From contig BCIH01000004.1 in the NCBI GenBank assembly GCA_002897115.2, positions 251,820-315,819 of the forward strand: 64,000 nt of DNA, given 5' to 3'. The stretch is from Prototheca cutis (lineage: Eukaryota > Chlorophyta > Trebouxiophyceae > Chlorellales > Chlorellaceae). The position numbers were made by a program, and so were the translations under genes. This document shows, one piece after another, positions 32,974 through 45,600 of this stretch. The notes beneath the pieces are model-generated. The model made no database searches and was not told the origin of the DNA. It saw only the letters and a program-made list of their open reading frames with translations. Every line of letters starts with the position of its first letter. The first letter of the stretch is position 1.

Positions 32974-35420
32974 CTACGTCCTCGGAACGGCGGCGCACAC
33001 CCTGGCAGATCGTGCGTTGTGCTCCTTAACGAGCACCTGTACGAAAGGAGTTAGGGTTGCGCACTGACTTCGGGCGGCGGGCGATCTGTGCGCGACCACA
33101 ACGCCGTCGCGATTCGGGGCTGCAAACCCCTCAGAAATGCAATGTATCTCACCTTGATGTCCTGAGTTAGTAGATCGCCGTCGTGAACGATGATCTCGCC
33201 GTTGATCACGGAGGTCGTCACGTACCCCGGGGTGCAGAGGAGCAGGGATGAAACCGGGTCGTGCAGCCCACCCGCAAAAGCGACGTTGTCCGTCAACTGC
33301 ATGTGGGTGAAAATTAACATGCAAATTTCTGGTCACCACAATGCCACCGTCAGTTCCAGCACGGCCCGCCCGGCCCGTGCACAGGAGTATGAAACTCTAG
33401 CCAGGCGGGGCAGGGCCGTCCCAGGCAGGCACGACGACAACCTCAACAAAACTCGTCGGGCAATGCTCAGCCCCGATCTCAGCCCCAAAGGCACACAGAG
33501 CCATCTCCCAATTTTTCTTCGCAACCTTACTGATACAGCCAGCAGCACCCCAGGCTCTGCCCACACACCCGGAGGACACCACTCACCTTCCAGCCCACAA
33601 AGTCAGCGCCATAGCCAGGGGCGATCACTCCCAGCGAACCCTTCCAGCCCAGTGCCGCGGCGCCGCCCTTGGTCGCAATCTCCAGGGCCTCACGCACCTT
33701 GAGACCTTGCACATTGCCTGTGCACACATGGTGGGGGGTAGTGCTGTTGTTGATGGTGGAAGAGAGGGCTGGTGGAGGTGCAAGAGGAGGCCCTTGGCCT
33801 TGCACCTGTCAGCAAAGCTTTCCCTCTCTTCCCAGCTGCACATCGACATAGTCACAAGCACAAGCACAAATGCACACAAAGACGGTAGTAGTCAACAAAA
33901 ACACCCAGACCAACCAGAGGCTCGTTGGAGGAGGAGGGCCAGGCGTGCTTCGAGGAGGAGGTTTCCCGAATCGTTGGAGGCAGAGCCATCAACGCCCAGG
34001 GCGACGTTGACGCCATCATCCCTCAGCCGTCGGACAGGGCAGATGCCTGAGGCCAGGCGGAGGTTGGAGGAGGGGCAGTGCGCGACCGACATCCCCGCCT
34101 TGGCAAACTGGCGACGCTCGGCCTCGTCGAGCATGACGCAGTGGGCAAACCAGGAGCGGTCGCTCTCCCAGCCCATGTGCTTGATATATTCGCCCGGCCG
34201 ACAGCCGTACGTCGCCAGCGAAAAGTCAATGTCCTCCTGGTTCTCCGCCAGGTGCGTGTGCAGCCGCACGTCGGGGTACCGAGCCGCCAGCGCCGCCGCC
34301 CCCCGCATAACGTCATCTGTCACGGAGAACGGTGAGCAAGGCGCCACGCCGATGCGCAGCATGCTGAACTTCGCTGGGTCGTGGTGCTCCCTGATGAGTC
34401 GCTCCGCATCATCCAGCGCATCGGTCACGCCCTCCACGCACGAGTCGGGGGGGAGACCGCCCGCGCTGCGGCCGAGCGTCATCACGCCGCGCGTGGGGTG
34501 GAACCGCAGGCCCAGTTCCCGGGCCGCCCGGATTGTGTCCTCCAAGATAACATCCTGGAGAATATGTGGGAAGGCGACTTTTGTTTGGCTTTTTGCGGTT
34601 GAGAGTCGCAGATGAGAGATGGGAACGGTCGGTATGGAGGGCCAATCGCCAACATTCAGGTAGCACACACACCGCTTCCCCACGGCCACAACAAAGCCCA
34701 ACACCTAGCCATGACACCAGCCAACATTGGGGTAGATGTAGAGGTGGTCGGAGCTGGTGGTGCAGCCACTGAGGATGAGCTCCGTCATGGCAAGCTTGGA
34801 AGCCACGTAGACATCCTCGCCCTAACAGGAAAGAACGCTTTGAGGTGTATGGGCGTGAGATGGTGGCGGGGAGGGNTAGATTGAGGGAAACAGGCCCCCC
34901 TTGGGCTGCTCACCGTCATGGTGCTCCATGCAGGATAGAGACTGGTCAGCCAGCCAAATAGGGCAGAGTCCTGCGGAAAAGTGGGAGGTCCCTGGTGGCG
35001 CGTTGATCGACGCCCCTGTCTCCCACCTGATCCTGAACAGCCCCTGCCTGGCACAGGGTTCCATGCCAAGCATTGCGAAGGCTCCCTCGGGGAATCATTA
35101 TGACGAAACAAAACCCTTGCCTTGGCGATGGAACGGGTGAGGGTCTGGTACATGTGGTGGTGGGTGTTGATCAGACCAGGGATCACCACCTGCCCTGCCA
35201 GGCTGACTCGCTTGGCGTCCGGGGCCAGGGTTTCCGGAATGGAGCTGGCAGGCCCAACCCAGTCGATGACATTGCCGTGCACCACGATGGCTGCATCTGT
35301 AATGTCCCCGAGCTTCTCGTCCTGCGTCGCCAAGTGGGCGATGTCGGTGTACACAACCCAGCCCTCGGGCACGGGGCGGGGGAGCCCCGCCCTGGAGACA
35401 CCCTCCCCACCGGTACTCAT
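32974..35420 (-). CDS. 8-oxoguanine deaminase-like amidohydrolase
   Basis: Zinc-dependent amidohydrolase of the AtzB/TrzA/8-oxoguanine deaminase group, expected to deaminate an oxidised or normal purine. Seven minus-strand exons (35121-35420, 34914-34970, 34726-34821, 33915-34554, 33587-33717, 33153-33296, 32974-33036) give 476 residues. Metal and substrate motifs are [13 protein letters not shown] (HxH), [52 protein letters not shown] and [13 protein letters not shown]. These blocks match bacterial 8-oxoguanine deaminases more closely, as I remember them, than guanine deaminase. Intron 1 has a GC-AG border (GCAAGG). The start at 35420 is the first ATG in frame, but the region before [11 protein letters not shown] is not conserved, so the true start could differ. 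The neighbouring permease suggests a shared role in purine uptake and breakdown. Confidence 0.88.
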
Positions 35421-36036
35421 GCCACAGGAGGCGCCCAGGGCCTTTTCCCGATGAGTCGAACCCCGGTACGGTATGGTACGGACTTGAATAACGCTCAACG
35501 CACGAAAGGGGGCCCTCGGGCACGATCAGTCATGCGGGGGCCTTTCCCCCCCTCACACCGCGCTGCGCAGTCGCCTGAAGTCTCACGCTAGGGTTTCGGC
35601 TAGGGCGGGGAGGTCATCCAACACGTGTTGGGACCCGTTCCAGTTTACGCCGGTGATCACTTTGGTCTTGGAGAGCAGAGGTTTTTTTTCCCCATGTGAG
35701 AGCGCAATGCGCGAAATAAGATCATGCCTCGACAGTGGGTGCAACCCCGACAGCCCTGCCCCGAACCACCACCCGGGAGTGCACACGGGGGCGAAGTTCG
35801 TGGCCGCCATGGGGCTGGCTACTTCAAGAGCAATTATCCCGCTCCTGCATGAGCCTATGCGCGCGGTCATTCCGATATGCTTTCGTCCATTTCAGCGATT
35901 TTCAAAATCATCCGGGTTGGGCCAGCAGCTATGAGTGCTGCGGGGCGGCGACCCCCTTTGGCGAGCCAATTCTTGGTTCATCATGGCCGGGCCCCTTTAA
36001 GGCCGGTGCATGTGCGGGAGCCTCCCCAACATAGGC
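35421..36036. other. Intergenic; deaminase promoter side
   Basis: No coding sequence recognised between the deaminase start and the end of the coiled-coil gene. Confidence 0.5.
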
Positions 36037-37149
36037 TCATGCAGCCAGTGTGGCGCTGAGTTCCGTCTCGATGCCCAGCAGCAGCGGGAGAACTGACGAC
36101 TCCAGCTGGCGCGAGGAAAGCGCGGCACGGGTCAGCGCCGCAGCCAGGCCGCTCGCCCGTGCTTCTGCCTCCGCAGCACGAGCTTCTGCTTGCAAGGCAC
36201 TCTGCGCCGCTGCGCTGCGGGGCGAGGCCGGGCCGCCCTCGCCGCCGGGCCCCGTCCATGCCGCGCTCTCCTCCAGCAAGTCCTTCATCCTGGTGACGTC
36301 CCGCACGCCCTGCAGCGCCTGGCGCTCCCACTCCGTCGCCGCAGCCCTGGAATCCTTCAGCGCCTGCAGTGGCGTGTGACGGCAATGTTTGTGGAGATAC
36401 AGCGCGCATGTTCACGCACATCCATTGTCAATCGGGTTGGAAAAATGCGGCCCCCGACAGCTGGTGCCATGCCAATCATCGGCCGCGTGCCCTCCCTGAC
36501 AGCAAGCACGGAACGCCAGCAAGCACTTTAACAACCGCAAACACGGTGTCATCGGCAGATCACACACCACACACAAGTGCACCTCCAGCAGAGCTGCGTT
36601 GGTGGCTTGCAGGCCTTCCACTTCGGCTGCCTGTGAGTCCAGCGCCGCGATCAACCTGTTCCGGCCGGCCTTGAGTGAGGCTACCTTGGTCTGCAGGCTC
36701 GCGGCCTCTGCAGCGGGTGTGGGGCCACTGTTCCCGCCAGCAGACCCGTCCCTTTCATCCAAAGTGCCCGACTGCGCTTCAAGCTGGGCAATCGTGTCCT
36801 CGAGCTGCAGTGCATGCTGTTGGATGGCTAGGAACCGCGAGGCCAGTTCGTCCCGTGCTGCCTGTCGATTGGGAGGAGCGGACAGCGGAGTCCAGAAGAA
36901 TCAATCTATCCCTTCAGAGAAGGTAGATCACTGCGTACTTTCACTCTCCCCCCCATTGCCTCGGGCTGTTCGTTTGGTGTGGTGCCAAGCAGTCCTCATG
37001 ACAGTCTCCCCGGTCGGGTATTCCAATCCCACAGACATGCCTGCAAGCGAGCGCAGCTCTGCCTCGCAAGGTCCGCCTCTGTCTCTGCATCCCTGCGGGC
37101 CCGCTGCTCGGCGGCAAGCTGCTGCCGAAGGCTCTCGAGCTCGTCCAGC
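36037..37149 (-). CDS. Coiled-coil protein, 3' part resolved
   Basis: Three consecutive minus-strand exons keep frame: 37041-37149, 36583-36861 and 36037-36363. They encode about 238 residues of heptad-rich sequence (LDELESLRQQLAAEQRARRDAETEADLA; LASRFLAIQQHALQLEDTIAQLE; LLEALKDSRAAATEWERQALQG), with few prolines, ending LLLGIETELSATLAA. The intron at 36862-37040 has a GC-AG border. One or more 5' exons must exist between 37150 and the divergent gene at 37505, because the first exon starts in phase 1 with no ATG; I could not fix them. The family is not recognised. It could be a structural or cytoskeletal protein. Confidence 0.6.
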
Positions 37150-37504
37150 CTGGTGCTTGGAAGGGGAACTCACACAGAGCTCGTTACAAGCTTTACTCAC
37201 GACTGCCACTCGAATGTTGAGGCTTTGAAGTCTTAGAGCACAATGGAATGTTTCACTGTGTATGTACACTGCAGTTCTGAGCGAGCATGCTTGTCGGCTG
37301 CCACGGTAGTTTGAAGAGTTGGTGGGGGGCGACGACGAGATCGCACTTGGAACGTGCGAGAGCCGGCGACGAAATTTTAACCAGGTCTGGTGAGGAAGCC
37401 GGCCCAATATCCAAGCCAGGTAACCGCACAACCCCCGTTTATGCTTCTTAAAATCATTAAACCCGCGAAACAAAGCATATCCTGATCTTGCAGAGTGATT
37501 TGGG

Positions 37505-38591
37505 ATGGCGTTGCTCGGTTCTTCGAGGTGGCTCGTGGGTGGCCAGAGTTTGACGTCCCCACTGCCAGCGCGACCAATCAGACGCCCAGTTTGCCGCTCT
37601 GCCCCAGGAGGACTTGCATGCCGGCCACATGCCAAGATACTGGGCGCCGATCAGGCTGCTGAGGCGCTGCAGCTCAAATCCGTCCCCGATTTGGGTTCAT
37701 GGATAACCGCGGGAACGTTCGCTGCCGCACAGCTCCTCCCCAAGCTCACAGGGAAGAACTTGCCCATAACGCTGGACGCCAGGGTGCTGTTCACGGTTTT
37801 GGCCTGGTACACGTTTCTGTACGCAGGCACCTCCCTGATCCAGCAAAAGGTCTCAGAGTACTGTGTGTGTGTGTGTGTGTGTGTTTGGTGGGGGGTGGGG
37901 GTTCTTGTCGACACCACTTGTTTGACAACTGTCGCTCAGGTGCATCATGCGCAACAACAGTTCCTTCACGCGGCCACGATCTCACTATTGCAAGATCAAC
38001 TGCCATCCAATTCTGTAGATGGAATTTGACAGTGTGGGGACAGTGGTGGGACCAGCGTACCTGGCGGCACACGTGCTGGGTGGCTGGGGCCCGTACCTGA
38101 CACCTCCGAATGTGGCAACGCTCCTCTTTGGCTTTTTCCTGTCCTCCTGCCTACCGGTAAAGTTGAATATCATTGTAATCAGAATCGGCAGGCCATTGGA
38201 CCGCTTCTGGGACTGATGCTTTGGCCGGCAGATGATACCCTCCTCAGGTGGTACACCAGGAGTGGCCCAGTGTAGACAACCCCTCCCTCCTTCTGACCCT
38301 CCCTCCTCTCCCTGGATCAATTCCCATTTGATGCAGGGACCACGCGTGCTCTGGGTGGCAACACTGGCCGCGGCAGTGTACATTGGAAAGGGCCCCGAAT
38401 GGGTTGTTGCAGTGTTTGCCGGAGGAGCCGCCTGGAAGCTGGTGCAGGGTCTGCGGCACGGCACCCTCCGGTTTGACCAACTAGCTTTTGTTACGGCGGC
38501 AGCAGCGGCAGTGATGAGCCAGCGCCTGCCCGAACTGGCAATGCTCGTCTTCCTGGGTCAAACGTTAGCGGCCGCGTGTGGCCAGGCATGA
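37505..38591 (+). CDS. Predicted plastid membrane protein, function unknown
   Basis: Exons 37505-37849, 38019-38156 and 38337-38591 give 245 residues. The first 50 residues are rich in Ser, Arg, Pro and Ala with almost no acidic residues (MALLGSSRWLVGGQSLTS...), resembling a plastid transit peptide. Four or five hydrophobic spans follow: around WITAGTFAAAQLLPKL, VLFTVLAWYTFLYAG, VATLLFGFFLSSCLP, VLWVATLAAAVYIG and LAFVTAAAAAVM. No catalytic motif is seen and I do not recognise the family. Intron 1 holds a (TG)12 run near its start. The gene is divergent from the coiled-coil gene, sharing less than 360 bp. Confidence 0.7.
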
Positions 38592-38878
38592 TTTCTTGAA
38601 GGACTAGGCTTGAACCACGTGATGGCAGTGGCCACCTTGCGATGGCCTGAGATTCTGCTTGGTTGTCGGGAGCCGCCCTCCTCTTGTAGTGAGTGCATGT
38701 GCCTGATCGGTTGGTTGCCCTCTCGAAGACATAACGTGCATTGCACGCCATTCCCTAGCTGCCCGTGCGCTAAACGTCAGACACAGTCAAGCGCACCAGG
38801 TATGTGACGACAGGCGGAAAGAATGACAAGCTCCATAGAACAAGTACATGGCCAAAGTACAGGAGGCATTCAGTGTCT

Positions 38879-40014
38879 TTATACAGGTCCGACTTCGGAC
38901 ATGGTTTTCAGAATGCCATCCGGCGCCGGCGGTTCAGCACCTGGCGTCTGGGCCTTCTCTTCTTGGCCCAGGCCCGCCGGCACCGCCCCACTCCTCGTGG
39001 AAGGGATGGGCGCCTTTAGAATGCGGTATCTCCGCCGCATGGCCTCCAAATCATCCTGCAGCGGAAAGTGGTTTGAGTGGGGGGTTGTTGGATGTGACAG
39101 CTGGTTTTGAAACCACAGCAGTAAAACCGCCACTGCTACAAACTGATAACAACGATAAACAGATGTCCAAACCGCAAGAATGTGCTCACATCCAGGTGCT
39201 CCTCGTAGTAGATGCACATGAGGTCGGCAGCTTGTGCCCCCGCCCGGAGTGCCCAGGGCAGGAACACGGCGTTCAGTTCGCTTCTCAGCGCCGGCGCGAG
39301 TTTTNCCNCCCCCGCCAGCACTGCCATGCCCGTCATGGGCAGTCCCGTCTGCACAAACTCCATGCCCTTGAGCGCCACCTCGCCAAACACGTCGGTGTGG
39401 CAGCCAAACAGGACGTGCCAAAAGTCATGCACCTCCCTCGCACGCGTGATGACGTAAGCCAGCTCTGCATCACGAACAAACCGTACCGGCGGCCGCTCGT
39501 CGGCCGAGAAGCCGCGTGTGCCCATAAACGCCGCGTACGCGCCCCCAAATGTCTCCTGTGGAAGCCCCCGAGCGCGCCCAAACACGGCGTCCGTCACCCG
39601 GGGCCGCTCGGCCAGGATGCGGCGTCCGACGGGGTCGGCGGCCATCCGGTCGCGCAGCGCACGCAGTGCGGGCCCCGCCGTCGTCTCGCCCGTGGCCGCG
39701 ACCAGATCGGCGCGCCAGGGCCAAGCCAGCGCGCCCAGGCTGCCCAGCACCGCCAGCGCGCCGGACTGCACCCGGCTCAGTGGGACGTGCGTGGCGTACG
39801 CCGGAGCGGGCCTGTGGGAGAGGCGAAGAGGGTGCAAGGTGCAAGGTGTGAGGGTGCACGGCGGTTACCCCTTGCCATGGGGGGGTGGTGCAGTGGGGAT
39901 CTCGGGTGTTTGAATGGCCAGGCAAACATATCCTCACTCTCCACACACCCAAACACACATGGCAACCCACCTGCCGAACAGCTCCTTGCACACAAGAGAT
40001 GGGATCCAGCTCAT
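38879..40014 (-). CDS. COQ4: Ubiquinone biosynthesis protein COQ4
   Basis: COQ4 organises the mitochondrial CoQ synthome and takes part in ubiquinone ring modification. Minus-strand exons 39971-40014, 39190-39811 and 38879-39055 give 280 residues. Family blocks are [50 protein letters not shown] (the HDxxH metal site), [16 protein letters not shown] and [14 protein letters not shown]. Two N positions at 39305 and 39308 fall in exon 2 and leave two residues undefined. Exon 1 encodes only 14 full codons ([14 protein letters not shown]), short for a mitochondrial presequence, so an upstream exon may be missing. The C-terminal 40 residues are Pro/Gly-rich and not part of the family core. Confidence 0.9.
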
Positions 40015-41132
40015 GGCCGTTTGTCCCGATTTCGTCTCTTGCACCAGAACCGCGGGCTGTTGTGTCTGCAAGGTTGGTATCAGGGTTGCATGTGCGGGGA
40101 CATACAGCGCAGTGGGGGAGAGTCCCTCGAACGATCAACGCCGTGCAGAATCACCAATGCCGATACACGTGTAGTGATATATACCCGGTGTTTTTACCGG
40201 ACGTGAGTATAACGAGTATGGACATGGAACTTGTAGCTCAGGTTGCAGGTCTTTTGTTTCCGGGCGACGTGCCGCGGTGGGGGAAATCCCCGGGTTTCAA
40301 CAGGGAATTGCCCCTGCCACCCCGCACAATTGGCATTGAACATAGATCCGCCCCAAAGGAGCTGAAATCTACACAATATAGAGATCATTCTGCACTCTTT
40401 TTCTCACAGGTCAAAGCTGCGTTCAATATTGAGATGTAACAACATTTGTGTGGGATGGAGGGAAATCCAACGCAGCTGATGGGTGCGGTTTCCATGGATT
40501 TACTGTGGGGTGTTGAAGACAAGGCCCTCAGGTTTTCCGGCAGCATTCCCTTGGGCGCAAGGTGCATGGGCATCCGACGATGACAACGAAGACAACTTGA
40601 CCTTTCTGGTCGCCTGCTTTTGCGTCTACATTTCCCAAGATTTTATTCCGTAGTCTTGTCTTCAAAGCGATGCAACGTGGTGTCTGCCCTTTGTCCTAGC
40701 AGATTGAATCGCATGCAGTTGTTATCAACTGTTGGTTTGTGCGTTTGTCAGCTCTGCGGTCGCCCAAAGAAGACCCATGGGCTTGGCCATTGGCTTGGCC
40801 CAATGGCGTGGTCCTTTTAAACAGTCGAAGCCGGCGGGAAGCTGGGACACCAACAGTTCGCCACATGATTCTCTGCGCTGATATCCAATCGTCACCTCTG
40901 GCAAGTTATGCCTGAGTTAACTGTGCCCTGATCGCCTATCGAATCTTAATTCCTGTCGGTTTCGACATAAGCAGCTCCCTCGTCAACGCGAAGGAGAGCC
41001 CGAGTTTGCTGACTGGTCCCGCCGGTGCCGAGGAGCCTGATTTTGTGGCGCGATCGGCCCCCTTTCGTGCTGCCGCGAACGTTTCAGCAGGTTGTGGTGC
41101 CGGGAGCTGGGCAGGCCATCCAGTACGATCAC
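40015..41132. other. Intergenic; AT-richer than its surroundings
   Basis: No gene recognised. A TATA-like element (GATATATAC) near 40173-40181 lies about 160 bp upstream of the COQ4 start, in the minus direction. A + strand frame is open without ATG from 41025 into the orphan gene at 41133. Confidence 0.45.
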
Positions 41133-41842
41133 ATGGGGAATCGGCGCAACAAGTCGCGCGAGTGTTCCATCGATGCTCTCATGGCGATAGCGGGATTGAG
41201 GGACCTGACTGCTCGTTTGGAGGATGCTGGTCTGGACCCAAAGCGAGCGCAACGCCTGGTTGCCGAGACGGTGGCGGAAGTGGCGCAGGAACAACGCAGC
41301 TCCGTTAGGGGGACCTCCGCAAGGGCTCCAAGGACGACCGATTTCTGGGGCTTGCCTGAGCAGCCACGCCCGGTCGCCGCCGAGCAGCCCGGCAGGGTCC
41401 GGCCGAGCGGCCGCGATGACCTGGCGCCCCTGGAGGCCAAGCTGCAAGAAGCACTTTCCAAACTGGGTGGTGGGCCTGCGACCTCAGCTGGCCCCGCAAG
41501 CGGAAGCGCCTCGGGAAGACCAGAGCCAACAGCGCATCCGACCACCTCTCAGGAGGGTCCTTCTCAGGTGCGTGTGCGTTTAGCATTGTGGCGACCATCA
41601 GGCATTCGGGGGACACGGCTGGGAGGCAAGTCGAGTCTACTGGGAGGCCATGACTGGTCGCGTGAGGAGGTGCCATCGCAGCCGCAGGGGAAGAGATGTA
41701 AAAAAAAGACTTCTGAGTTTTGTGCACGCAGGCCGTTCCTGAGGGGAATGCATGTGTGGAGCACGCAGGAATGGGGGACAAGAAGGCTCGCAAACGTGCA
41801 GCGGCTCGGAACCGTTGCAAGGGCAGCGGGGGGCCAGCGTGA
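41133..41842 (+). CDS. Orphan gene, basic C-terminus
   Basis: Exons 41133-41567 and 41732-41842 encode 181 residues with a GT-AG intron in phase 0. The N-terminal part is helical (LMAIAGLRDLTARLEDAGLD, AQRLVAETVAEVAQEQ), the middle is rich in Pro, Ala, Ser and Gly, and the C-terminus is basic (KKARKRAAARNRCKG), suggesting a nuclear or nucleic-acid-binding protein. I do not recognise the family. The frame is open for 108 bases upstream of the chosen ATG, so an upstream exon is possible. Long antisense frames overlap it, so the evidence is mainly the good splice pair and the composition. Confidence 0.4.
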
Positions 41843-42652
41843 GTGACCCATCCCCAGCCAGCACCCGGGGCGGGAGCGTTTGCAGAAGCCATGCCACCGC
41901 TCAAATCCTCCGCTGCTGGAGAATGCGTTTGCATCCATGGAGTATTTCCTGCCCACCTTGATAAGCTTTTCCAGGTCATCCTGCAGCCGTGACCGAGAAA
42001 TCTCCAATGTGCTGTCGACGCCACCAAATACAAGGCCACGGTCGCTGGCATGCGTTGTCCGTTTGTCATCGCGCAGGGATTTGAAGAAGTGGTGTTGCCG
42101 TTGGAAACCGGTGCTGCCTCTACGGCCTGTGCGGGCCATTCATTCAAGCATGATCTGCGGCAATGAATGCCCTGTTCCAGGCGCTGCACCTGACTGGTGG
42201 TCTCGACCACAGGCCACTTGGATCTCCCCCGGACGAGGAGCATCTCGAGGGGCTGGACTCGGATGACTGCTGCAATTCCCTCTCCCCGCAACCCTGCATG
42301 CATTGATCCAGGGGTGTTCTTTTTTCGCCAGCATTTTCCTGTCTTCTTTCCCGATGCGCCACGTGGCCCAAGACATGAAGAGGACTGTGTTGCTGTTGCG
42401 TCGTGCCTGTGCCTGGGAACTCCGCCGTCTTGCGGGGGCATCGTATGTCATTTCAGGACTCCATGTGTGCCCACGTGCCAACTCCCGTTCCCACAAGCGA
42501 ATCCCCAGTTGCTTGTAAGAGAGCCAGCAGCACATCGGCCTGCCAAGCTCCGGACATTACAGCCGATCAGTTGGGGTGGGAGAAAGAAGAAAGCGCCAGC
42601 AGTTGTGCCGCCAAGGCAACAATTGAAGCAGCAGCGGCGGCCAGGCCACTGG
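41843..42652. other. Possible decayed minus-strand coding sequence
   Basis: Around 41890-42110 (minus) a frame reads HHFFKSLRDDKRTTHASD and later DSTLEISRSRLQDDLEKLIK, which looks coding, but neither a start nor consistent splice partners can be found. The rest, up to the SF3B3 stop, shows nothing recognisable. Confidence 0.25.
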
Positions 42653-45600
42653 TCAGATCACCCTGTTCCGGATGTCCTCCAACTTCTTCAGCACTTCCCC
42701 TGGCGTCCGGTCGAGCTCCGCCGCAATCTTCAGTGAAGAGAGTGGGTTTGGGAAAGGGGCTTGATGGGTGGGGCAGCCCCGGGTGCCCGATCCGAGGGAA
42801 ATACAAGGCTCACGTCGATGCCCACACCGACACCACCAATCAATACAAACACCCGGACCTGGCGCTGCTTGTCGGCAGGCAGCTGCGAAAACTGCTCGCA
42901 GAGGTCCCCATCCGCGACGTCCTTGACCGGGAAGTAGTACGACCTGCAGAAATTTTTTTAGGGTGGGTGAGGGTGTGTGTCAGGGAAAACCTCTGAATTT
43001 CTATTTCTTTGATCGCGGCCTTTTGGGGGCATTCCATGGGACTTGGGGTAGTGGCCAACGCCAGGGTGGCTGGCGTGCTGCGGGCGCAACCCTCAACCGA
43101 CATCCCCCTCCACCCGTCTACCCAACACTCAAGCAATCTTGCCAACAGACCTGTATGCCATGTGATCACGGCCCAGCAGGGGCGGCGCCTCTGCCCGCAT
43201 GTGCAGCTCGAGGTGCTGGAAAAAGTCAATGTCCTCTCGCGAGGCAAGGGGGTAGAGCACGTCCAGGCCGCCCATGATGGTCGCGTAAAAGATGACCTCG
43301 CGCCCGCCGGGCTGCAGCGTGCCGCGCTGCAGCGCCGTCACGGTCTCGCCAACGTGGAAGTTCATCACGGGCTCCACCTTGTTCGGCGCGCCGCCGAGGA
43401 GACCACCCTGTCCGGCAAATTTGCCCCCTGTCGGGTCCTCCTCCACCTGTGTGTTTCCGTGTTTGTTTTTCAGTTTTATGTGTGATCCATTTGTGTGAGT
43501 CATGCATGAAGCAGTGCATGAAGATGCATTTTGTGAGGTGTCTGTACTGCTTGAATTACCTGTCATGTTCCCCCCAACCACCCCCACTGCACCTCAATCT
43601 CAATATGCACAACTTGCCTGGTTGGACAGCTCTGGCGGCAGGCGGACGACAAAGGCGTTGCCGAACCGGTCGGCGCCCGCGACGGTGTCGTAGTCGAGCG
43701 TCAGAAGCGACGTGACTGCACGGGGCACAGTGTCGTCTGCAAACGCATAAAAGCTGCCGTCCGAGGTGCGGTACTTCAGGTACGTCACCGACTGCGCGGC
43801 ATCCCCGACGTAGACGCGATTTCCAGACACTGCCAGCCGCGCCACGGCAGTGGGCAGCCCGCGCAGCTCGCTCTTGCGCAGCAGACGCTTGCGTCCGATG
43901 TCAAACAGCCGCACGCCGGCGCCCACGCCAGCCAGCAGCCGGCCCCGGAACTCCGCCAGAGCCCGTGGAATGCCGTCCAGGTCCGTCGTGTGCACGTGCT
44001 CCAACCGCCGCCCGTCGGCCGAAAAGCGGAAAACGTGGATCGCGCCGCCACCTTGCGCACGGGTGGGGTAAAACTGGAGCCCCCTGGCGACGCCAACGGC
44101 CAGATGCGGCGCGGACTGGCCCTCAAATCGCACCAGCGCCGCGCTCAGAGCCGCCTCATCGCCTCCCAGCTCGATGCAATCGGCAGTTGCGAGTGTTGCG
44201 GGGTCCACGACGCGCACGCATGACCCCCACTGGCCCGGCAGCCCCGTCGTCGCGCCGATCCGCGCCCGCTCCACTGCGGATTCCTCCTCGGCCTCGGGAC
44301 CTGAAGATCGCCGCATGGTCTCTGGCAGTGGGCCCCCGTGCTCTTGGGCATCATCATTATCGTTGCCATCGGCCGTGGTGGCTGGAACAGCAACTCCAGA
44401 CCCATTGCTTGTGTCCGGGGGTCCTTCATCGTCTCCCACCGCCACCCCCACCGCGGCGTGGTCGGCTTCCAGTGTCAGCAAAACCGCGTGGTCGGGGTGA
44501 ATCAGCAGCGCGCGGGGCGTGTAGCGCAGGTGCGCGGTGCGGCAGTCAAACCTTTGACCGGGGCGCTCGACGACCATGACGCGGAGCGTGGCCCCGCTGA
44601 CGCCGACGATGCCCTCGGGACAGGCCTCTGAGGAGAACGCAGCGGCAGCGTCCAGCGGCGCGCACGTGGCAGGGAGGAGTTCCCATCGCCCACCAGCCCC
44701 CGCGCCGCCCAGCCAGACGCGCGACGACAGTGCCAGCAGCGCCGGCGCCCCTGCGATGCTTACGGGGGCCAATTTTGGAGGCCGGGTGCCCAGGAACCGG
44801 GAGCGTGCGTCGCTCAGCGCCCCCGTCACGGGGTCGGCCTCGACGCGATGAAGCAGTCCGTTCACCAAGCCCGCCTGCAACGACAGCGCCCCCCCCGCGG
44901 CCCCCGCGGCCAACAGGGCGACCGACTCGGCCGGGGCGGGCAGCGCCTGCGTGGCCAGTGGACGCAGCAGGGACTCGGGGTCCAGGCCCAGCACGCGCAG
45001 CGTGGCATCTCCCAGGGCGACGGCCAGCAGCGGCGCGCGCGTCCGGCCCTCGGGTATGGGGGCCAGCGCCAGCGCCCCCACCTCTGACCCCAGCGGCCGT
45101 CGCTCCGCCTCTGTTAATTGGCCGCCTGCGCCCAGCTCAAACAGTACAAGTTCGCCGCCGGCCAGCGCCAAAGCCACCTGGCGTGCATTGGCCGCGGCAC
45201 GTGTGACTCTGAGTCCTCCTGGCGCACGCCACTCGTTGGCGCGACCGTCGGGGCGCACGTGCCGCAGGCCCCCCGGGTGCGCCTGTACCAGCGAACCGTC
45301 GGCCAGCCGCGCGGCCGCCAGCGTTGAGACGCCGCCGGCCAGACCGCTGTCGGCCGCTTCCTCCACCGTTTCACCCACTCGAAGCACGAGCGTCGCCGAG
45401 GAAAAAGAGACCACGATGAACCCGTCGCCGCCTGACCCGGGTCCAGGCCCCACCGTGAACACGGCCGTGGCCGCCGCAGGGAGCGGCGACGCTGCGGCCT
45501 CCGTCAGTGCCACGCCGGGGCGCAGCACACGCAGCGTGGACCGTGCCCCCCGGCCGCACGCCGCATACAGCTGTGCCACCTCCTCCCCGGCCAGGTTGGC

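Noticed and set aside
35455..35480. Minus-strand GGGGTTCGACTC as a Pol III B box
   Set aside because: The T stem does not pair and no tRNA halves lie within 200 bases on either side.
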